Assembly (NCBI GenBank): GCA_028370155.1
Contig: CP116670.1
Span: 1,984,001 to 2,048,000, forward strand
DNA from: Arthrobacter sp. OVS8
Lineage (GTDB): Bacteria; Actinomycetota; Actinomycetes; Actinomycetales; Micrococcaceae
DNA: 64,000 nt
Direction of reading: 5' to 3'
In this document: positions 59,758 to 64,000 of the stretch, piece after piece
Position numbering within the stretch: position 1 is the first letter of the stretch
How the letters are laid out: every line of letters begins with the position of its first letter
Program-made: the position numbers and the translations under genes
The notes under the pieces: model-generated
The model's database searches: none
Told to the model about the DNA's origin: nothing
What the model saw: only the letters and a program-made list of their open reading frames with translations

Positions 59758-61257
59758 CTACCCCAGCAGGCCGCTCCAGTCGACGTGGCCGCCGGCGCCG
59801 GCAGGCTTCCTGGCGGCCCGTTTGGGGACGGGCTTGTCTTTCGGCGCCGCCGGTTCGGGAAGGGCCGGACCCCAGGGAAGCGCGAAGGCAGGAACCGGTT
59901 CCCCCAGCTGCACACCGTGCGGCGGGACCACCAGCACACCGTCGGCGGCGGCCAGCCCGCGCATCATGCCCGGGCCGGTGTGCTGCGCCGGAGATGCCAT
60001 GCCGTAGACCAGCCGGAAAGGCATCAGGCGGGTCCTGCCGGGGTCAGGATCGATCGTGGAGCCGCAGGGCACCTCGGTGACGGGCGGCAACGTCCGGTGT
60101 CCCAGCGCCGCCAGGAGCGGGGCGCCGAGGGTTGACAGCGCCATCATGGCTGCGAGGGGTTGCCCGGCAGTCCGATGATGAACCTGCCGTCGGGCAGTTC
60201 GGCCAGCACGGCGGGGTGGCCGGGCCGCATGGCGATGCCGTCGATCAGCAGGCGTCCGCCGAGTTCGGTCACGGAACGCCGCAGGTGGTCGGTCCCGGAC
60301 CGGCCGGTGCCCCCGTGGTGATCACGACGTCGGCGGGCAACAGTTCTGCGGCAGCGCTCCCGGAAGGCTGCCCGACGTCGCTTTCGCCGAAGGCCTCTGC
60401 CGGGTCCGTATCCTCGAGCGCCGAGAGCCACTCGGCGTAGCTGTCGCCGATTTTCGTTTCGCCGGCGCAGATCCCGCCGAGCATTTCCACCACGCCGGCG
60501 AGCTGGGGACCGAACGTGTCGCGCACCTCGCCCGGCTGCGGGACCCCGGCTGTGACCACCTCGGAGCCGGTGAAGACCAGCCGGACCAGCGCTTTGCCCA
60601 GGACCGGGAGGGTGTCGTGGCCGGCGAGGGCCGCGAGGGCCAGATGGGCGGGGTTGAGCACGGTGCCTCGCTTGATCAGGACCTCGCCGGCGGCGGCCTC
60701 CTCGGCTGCTTTCCGGATATGTTCGCCGTTTCGGGGCTCTCCGGGTTTGGCGGCGCCGCAGAGTTGCAGGACCGGGAGTCCGTCCTCGTCGGCGGCGATC
60801 TCGCCGCTTTCACTCCGCAGTACGGCCTTCGCGCCGGGCGGGATCAGTCCGCCCGTGACGATCGGGCTCGCCTGGTGGGGGCCAGCCGCTGGCCCGGTTC
60901 GGCGAGGATCCAGGGTCCGCTGCCGTTGACGGCCCAGCCGTCCATGGCTGACGAGGCGTAGTGCGGCATATCCACAATCGCTTCCACGTCGGCCGCGAGT
61001 TGCCGCCCCAAGGCGTCCCGAAGGGCAACGGGTGCAGCGGGGATGGGAGTCGCGCAGTCGAAGGCGAGCTGCCGGGCTTCCTGCCAGGTGTGCGCGGCGT
61101 GCCGGTGCGGCGGCTCGGGTTCCGCGTCCGGGGCGGCGCCGGCGGACCGGTCCTCGGGATCCTCCGGAGTTGCTCCGGCCCGGCCGTCAGCGGCGGTGGC
61201 GAACGCATGCTTGTCCCCGGCGGCAGCTGCACTGCCGTGAGGGGGTGCAGGTGTCAT
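59758..61257 (-). CDS. moeA: Molybdopterin molybdenumtransferase
   Basis: About 500 residues, with an N-terminal extension of about 55 Pro/Ala/Glu-rich residues. MPHYASSAMDGWAVN is the MoeA signature, PIVTGGLIPPGAKAVLRSES the domain II entry, FTGSEVVTAG domain III, DVVITTGA the MoaB/Mog-like fold and GLPGNPSQ the closing motif. It inserts molybdate into molybdopterin. Frameshifts lie near 60882, 60315 and 60160. Its ATG overlaps the mobA stop (ATGA). The extra N-terminal region is unusual. Confidence 0.9.
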
Positions 61258-62233
61258 GCGCCGGAGGCTTCGTTGGCTGCGTAGTCCTTGGCGAGTTTGC
61301 GGGCCACGCCCATTGCGGCCTGCATCGAGACGGCATCCGTGGCCTGGCCGGACCCGGACGCCAGGCCTGCCGCGAAGCCGGCGATGAACGTCGTCAAAGG
61401 AGCGGCCGGACGGACCACCGAGTGGGCGGCCACTCCGGCGAGGGCCAGCACCTCGTTCACGTCCACCTCGACGTCCTCCAGTTCCAGGGCCTGGAGCAGG
61501 GCACGGCACCAGTCTTCCAGTGTTTCGTCCTGGCTCTTCACCGTTGCCTCCAAAGTCGAATTCAGCCGGGGAGCCCCGGGCCGGATGCCCGAATCATGGC
61601 TGACGCGGTCATGACTGCCGGGCGGGACCGTCACCCCTAAGGCGGAGGCATCGTCCCAGGTATCCACATCATCCGTGGATCCCCCGGGGACGCTGACTTC
61701 CCGCACCTCCAGCCTAGCAAGAAGGGTGAACGCCGAGGCATTTTCAAGGAAACCGCCCTGCTCGGCATCAGCAATGCTCTTTTGTAGCGCGGCTGTGCCA
61801 TATAAGCCCACGAGTGGCTGCCGGCGCCCGTCGGTGGACACAGCCATCAGCCCGTCACCGGGCGGGGCTCCCGCGGCCGCGTCCAGCAGGGCCCGGACGG
61901 CGGCGCCCGCCCGGGGCATATCGCAGGCGAGGACAAGGGTGAACGGGGGTGCAGGCCGGGGACGGGAGTCCCCGCGCCGGTGCCGCTCCAGGGCGGCGAG
62001 CCCCGCCGCGATGGCTGCGGCCGGTCCGGCGAAGGGCGGGTCTTCCCGGCAGCTCAGCACGCCTTCCGGCAATGTCCCCGGATCGGGGCCGACGACGCCC
62101 ACAGCCGCCGCGCCGCTCGCGGCCTGCAATGCGCGCTCAAGGAGGGTGGCGCCGTCGTACACCAGCCCCGATTTGGGCACTCCCCCAGCCGGGAGGACCG
62201 GCCCCCGGAAAGAATGACAGCTTCGAATTCCAC
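61254..62233 (-). CDS. mobA: Molybdenum cofactor guanylyltransferase fused to a DUF6457 domain
   Basis: About 326 residues. VEFEAVILSGGRSSRLGG (after one G is restored near 62180) and PKSGLVYDGATLLERALQ form the nucleotidyltransferase head; LVLACDMPRAG holds the metal-binding Asp. From about residue 215 a separate helical domain begins (LEDWCRALLQALELEDVEVD, then GFAAGLASGSGQATDAVSM), typical of DUF6457, which in other actinobacteria is often a stand-alone gene next to mobA. It makes the MGD form of the cofactor. GTG at 62233 has a weak ribosome site. Confidence 0.82.
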
Positions 62234-62338
62234 CGGCCCAGCCTAGCGCGGCCCGGCTTGAACGTCAGGCACCGCGCGTCAGGAACCGACGGTACGGCGC
62301 TGCAAAGTCAGGCGCCGAGGAGTCCGGTCCGGACAGGT

Positions 62339-62839
62339 TCAGGCAGCAGATTCCGGCAGCAGGAAGGGGTCCCAGGCCGGCGTCGGCTTCTCCAGCTCCT
62401 TGATCTGCCAGGTTGTGCCCTTGGGCGGCGCGGGGCTGAAGCTGAGCTTCCACCCCATTTCGCCCGGGGTATGGTCGCCCTTGGCATTGTTGCACCGCAG
62501 GCAGGCCGCGACGAGGTTTTCCCAGGAATCCGCACCGCCCCTGGATTTGGGCTGAACATGATCGATGGTGTGCGCCGCTTTGCCGCAGTACGCGCAGCGG
62601 TGCCCGTCACGGCGGAGCACTCCACGGCGGCTGACCGCGGTGATCGTGTTGTACCGGGGCCTGATGTAGCGATTCAAGAGAATCACCGACGGCCGGCCAA
62701 GGACGTCCTGCGGACCGACGACAGGATCGTCGCCTTCCGCCACGACACTGGCTTTTCCAGTCAGCACAAGGACGAGCGCCCGGCGGAAGGTTACAACCGC
62801 CAGCGGTTCATATCCAGCATTCAGAACGAGAGTGCGCAT
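62339..62839 (-). CDS. HNH endonuclease-family protein
   Basis: About 166 residues, uninterrupted. MRTLVLNAGYEPLAVVTFRR opens the conserved actinobacterial HNH family. RDGHRCAYCGKAAHTIDHVQ and PKSRGGADSWENLVAACLRC then CNNAKGD give the HNH site with two CxxC zinc pairs. GAGG lies seven bases before the ATG at 62839; an ATG two codons earlier is too close to it. Its cellular role is not established. Confidence 0.88.
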   Translation of the reverse strand: MRTLVLNAGYEPLAVVTFRRALVLVLTGKASVVAEGDDPVVGPQDVLGRPSVILLNRYIRPRYNTITAVSRRGVLRRDGHRCAYCGKAAHTIDHVQPKSRGGADSWENLVAACLRCNNAKGDHTPGEMGWKLSFSPAPPKGTTWQIKELEKPTPAWDPFLLPESAA

Positions 62840-63003
62840 CCGCATACCTCTTCACGGCCGCACCCGCCAGGGGCACGAGGGCGGCTGCCCTCTGCATGGT
62901 CGGGCTATGGATCGACAAAACAAGAGTAAACACCAAGGTGCCGTTTCACCGAATTTTTTGCCGGCCGCGGTCCGCATCGGCAGGAGTTCATCTGGCGGCA
63001 ACG

Positions 63004-63035
63004 CAAGGACCCCTGCCGGGAGGCAGGGGTCCTTG
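63004..63035. terminator. Terminator between the NlpC and HNH genes
   Basis: Perfect stem CAAGGACCCCTGCC / GGCAGGGGTCCTTG with a four-base loop, 23 bases past the NlpC stop. The T-run is weak in both directions. The region 62840-63003 contains only the HNH promoter. Confidence 0.75.
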
Positions 63036-63057
63036 GTGTTGCTAAGAGCTTGTGTCT

Positions 63058-63830
63058 CTAGCCGCCGACGCGGATGAAGACCGGGCCGGAGCCGACGTTC
63101 ACGCTCTGGAGGGACGTGGTCCCGCCGTTCCAGCCGCCGTGAACGGCCATGCCGTTGCCGACGTAAACAGCGATGTGAGCCAGGCCCGCGCCACCGTTCT
63201 GGTAGTACGCCAGGTCGCCCGGCTGTGCCTCGGCGGCGCTGACGGTGCGGCCGAGGGACAGGTAACCTGCCGGCCAGCCGTGGTAGTTGATGCCCGCAGC
63301 GGCCAGGGCGTTCGTGGCGAGTGCGGTGCAGTCCTGGCCAACGCCGATCTGGGCGTAGGCAGCAGCGGCGATCGTGGCGCCCATTCCGCTGGCGGCAGCC
63401 GGCGCCTTGGTGGCGACAGCTGCGGTTGCGGTGGTGCCGTTGGAGGTGGCGGCGGCGCCGACCTCGGTGCCGGCGGCTTCGGGGTTTCCTGGACCTTCAC
63501 GACGGGCTTCGGGGCCTCGACGACGGGGGCCGGGGTGGTGGTGACGGCCGGCTTCTCGTAGGAGATCGCGATGGTCGAAGCAGCCGAGATGGTCGCGGGG
63601 GCGGCCGACTGAACTTCGAGCGTGGAAGCGGAGGTGGATTCGCGCTGAACGTTGGCCTCAGCAGCGTTGGCTGCGATACCGCTGGTCAGGACGAGGCCGG
63701 AAGCTGCAGCGATAACTGCGGCCTGGCGGCCCATGCCGCCGGCGTTGTCGCCGACAGCCTTGGCAATAACGGCCAGCGAGTTGGTCTTGGTGACCTCGGC
63801 GCGGTGCCGTGCGATTGCACGAGTAGTCAT
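63058..63830 (-). CDS. Secreted NlpC/P60 peptidoglycan hydrolase
   Basis: About 258 residues. A twin-basic N-region (TTRAIARHRAEVTKTN) leads to the hydrophobic signal segment AVIAAASGLVLTSGIAANAA. A Val/Pro-rich linker (TTTPAPVVEAPKPVVKVQET) follows. The catalytic domain has GQDCTALATNALAAAG (nucleophile Cys), GLAHIAVYVGNGMAVHGGW (His residues) and PGDLAYYQNGG. It cuts D-gamma-glutamyl-diaminopimelate-type peptide bonds in the cell wall. One C is lost near 63480. Confidence 0.9.
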
Positions 63831-64000
63831 TAAGTTCTCTCTTTCGTGATCCTGGGTCCGCGCTTTTCAGGCGCGGGCTGAGGACGCTCCGGCATCTTGG
63901 GGGTACGCCGGATCGCCCCGAAATGGGTTACTTAGCGAAGGGTGTACTGCGAAGACGCGCCAAAAGCGGGAACTGCGTGCAGGTGCATGGCCTGCGGGCC
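63831..64000 (-). promoter_or_regulatory. Structured leader upstream of the NlpC gene
   Basis: Two hairpins can form in the 5' leader on the minus strand: TCCGGC...GCCGGA with a C-rich loop, and CCGCGC...GCGCGG. An AAGAGAGA-like purine run precedes the ATG. Leaders of actinobacterial wall-hydrolase genes are often riboswitches, but I could not match a known consensus here. Confidence 0.35.

Noticed and set aside
63831..64000. c-di-AMP (ydaO) riboswitch
   Set aside because: The conserved GGGGACCC and GACAGCTAACCTCG blocks of the class are not found in the expected order, so I kept only a structured-leader call.

Overview
The window is GC-rich actinobacterial chromosome. It is most like the Arthrobacter/Pseudarthrobacter group of the Micrococcaceae, judged from the overall gene repertoire, the iol cluster layout and the frequent GTG and TTG starts. 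No plasmid, prophage or insertion sequence was recognised. One property dominates the reading: more than half of the long genes are cut by one-base frameshifts, mostly a lost G or C inside a short G/C run, at roughly one per kilobase. The flanking halves always keep family motifs, so I treat these genes as intact genes in an indel-prone sequence and give one span per gene.

Region 1 (1-7.8 kb): the 3' end of an unidentified gene, a rubrerythrin/VIT1 fusion membrane protein (MbfA type), a secreted zinc metalloprotease, a LOG-family protein, and a FadR regulator - MFS carrier - SDR dehydrogenase set with a clear palindromic operator.

Region 2 (7.8-29.5 kb): a large inositol catabolism locus. 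On the + strand are a C26 amidohydrolase, a GntR/UTRA regulator and iolB. On the - strand are two operons. One runs substrate-binding protein - permease - ATPase - iolG - sugar isomerase - iolG. The other runs iolC - aldolase - iolD - iolA - iolE - iolG - iolH - iolT. A divergent DHA1 exporter/MarR pair sits between them. A recurring operator with core TGTC-N2-GACA lies in front of the GntR gene, the ABC operon, iolC and a neighbouring tautomerase, so these probably form one regulon.

Region 3 (29.5-40 kb): an ArsR/AHSA1 pair flanked by two copies of a 60-bp palindromic repeat, sucCD, a lipoprotein, a macrolide-type glycosyltransferase, pcrA, two 79-bp palindromic repeat units, and an inositol-phosphatase-family enzyme.

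Region 4 (39.7-55.7 kb) holds the least ordinary material. A TPR-only protein is divergent from a secreted precursor peptide carrying four GWWPD repeats, resembling a Rap/Phr-like signalling pair. Then come a GGDEF/EAL protein overlapping a small STAS-like partner; a WXG100-headed lipase with a possible helper and a lipoprotein; tRNA-Arg(CCT); an ABC exporter and an ABC-F protein behind an apparent leader peptide and attenuator; and a helix-turn-helix protein followed by three paralogous membrane proteins.

Region 5 (55.7-64 kb): a GH38 alpha-mannosidase, the molybdenum-cofactor genes fdhD - moeA - mobA (mobA fused to a second domain), an HNH nuclease, and an NlpC/P60 cell-wall hydrolase.
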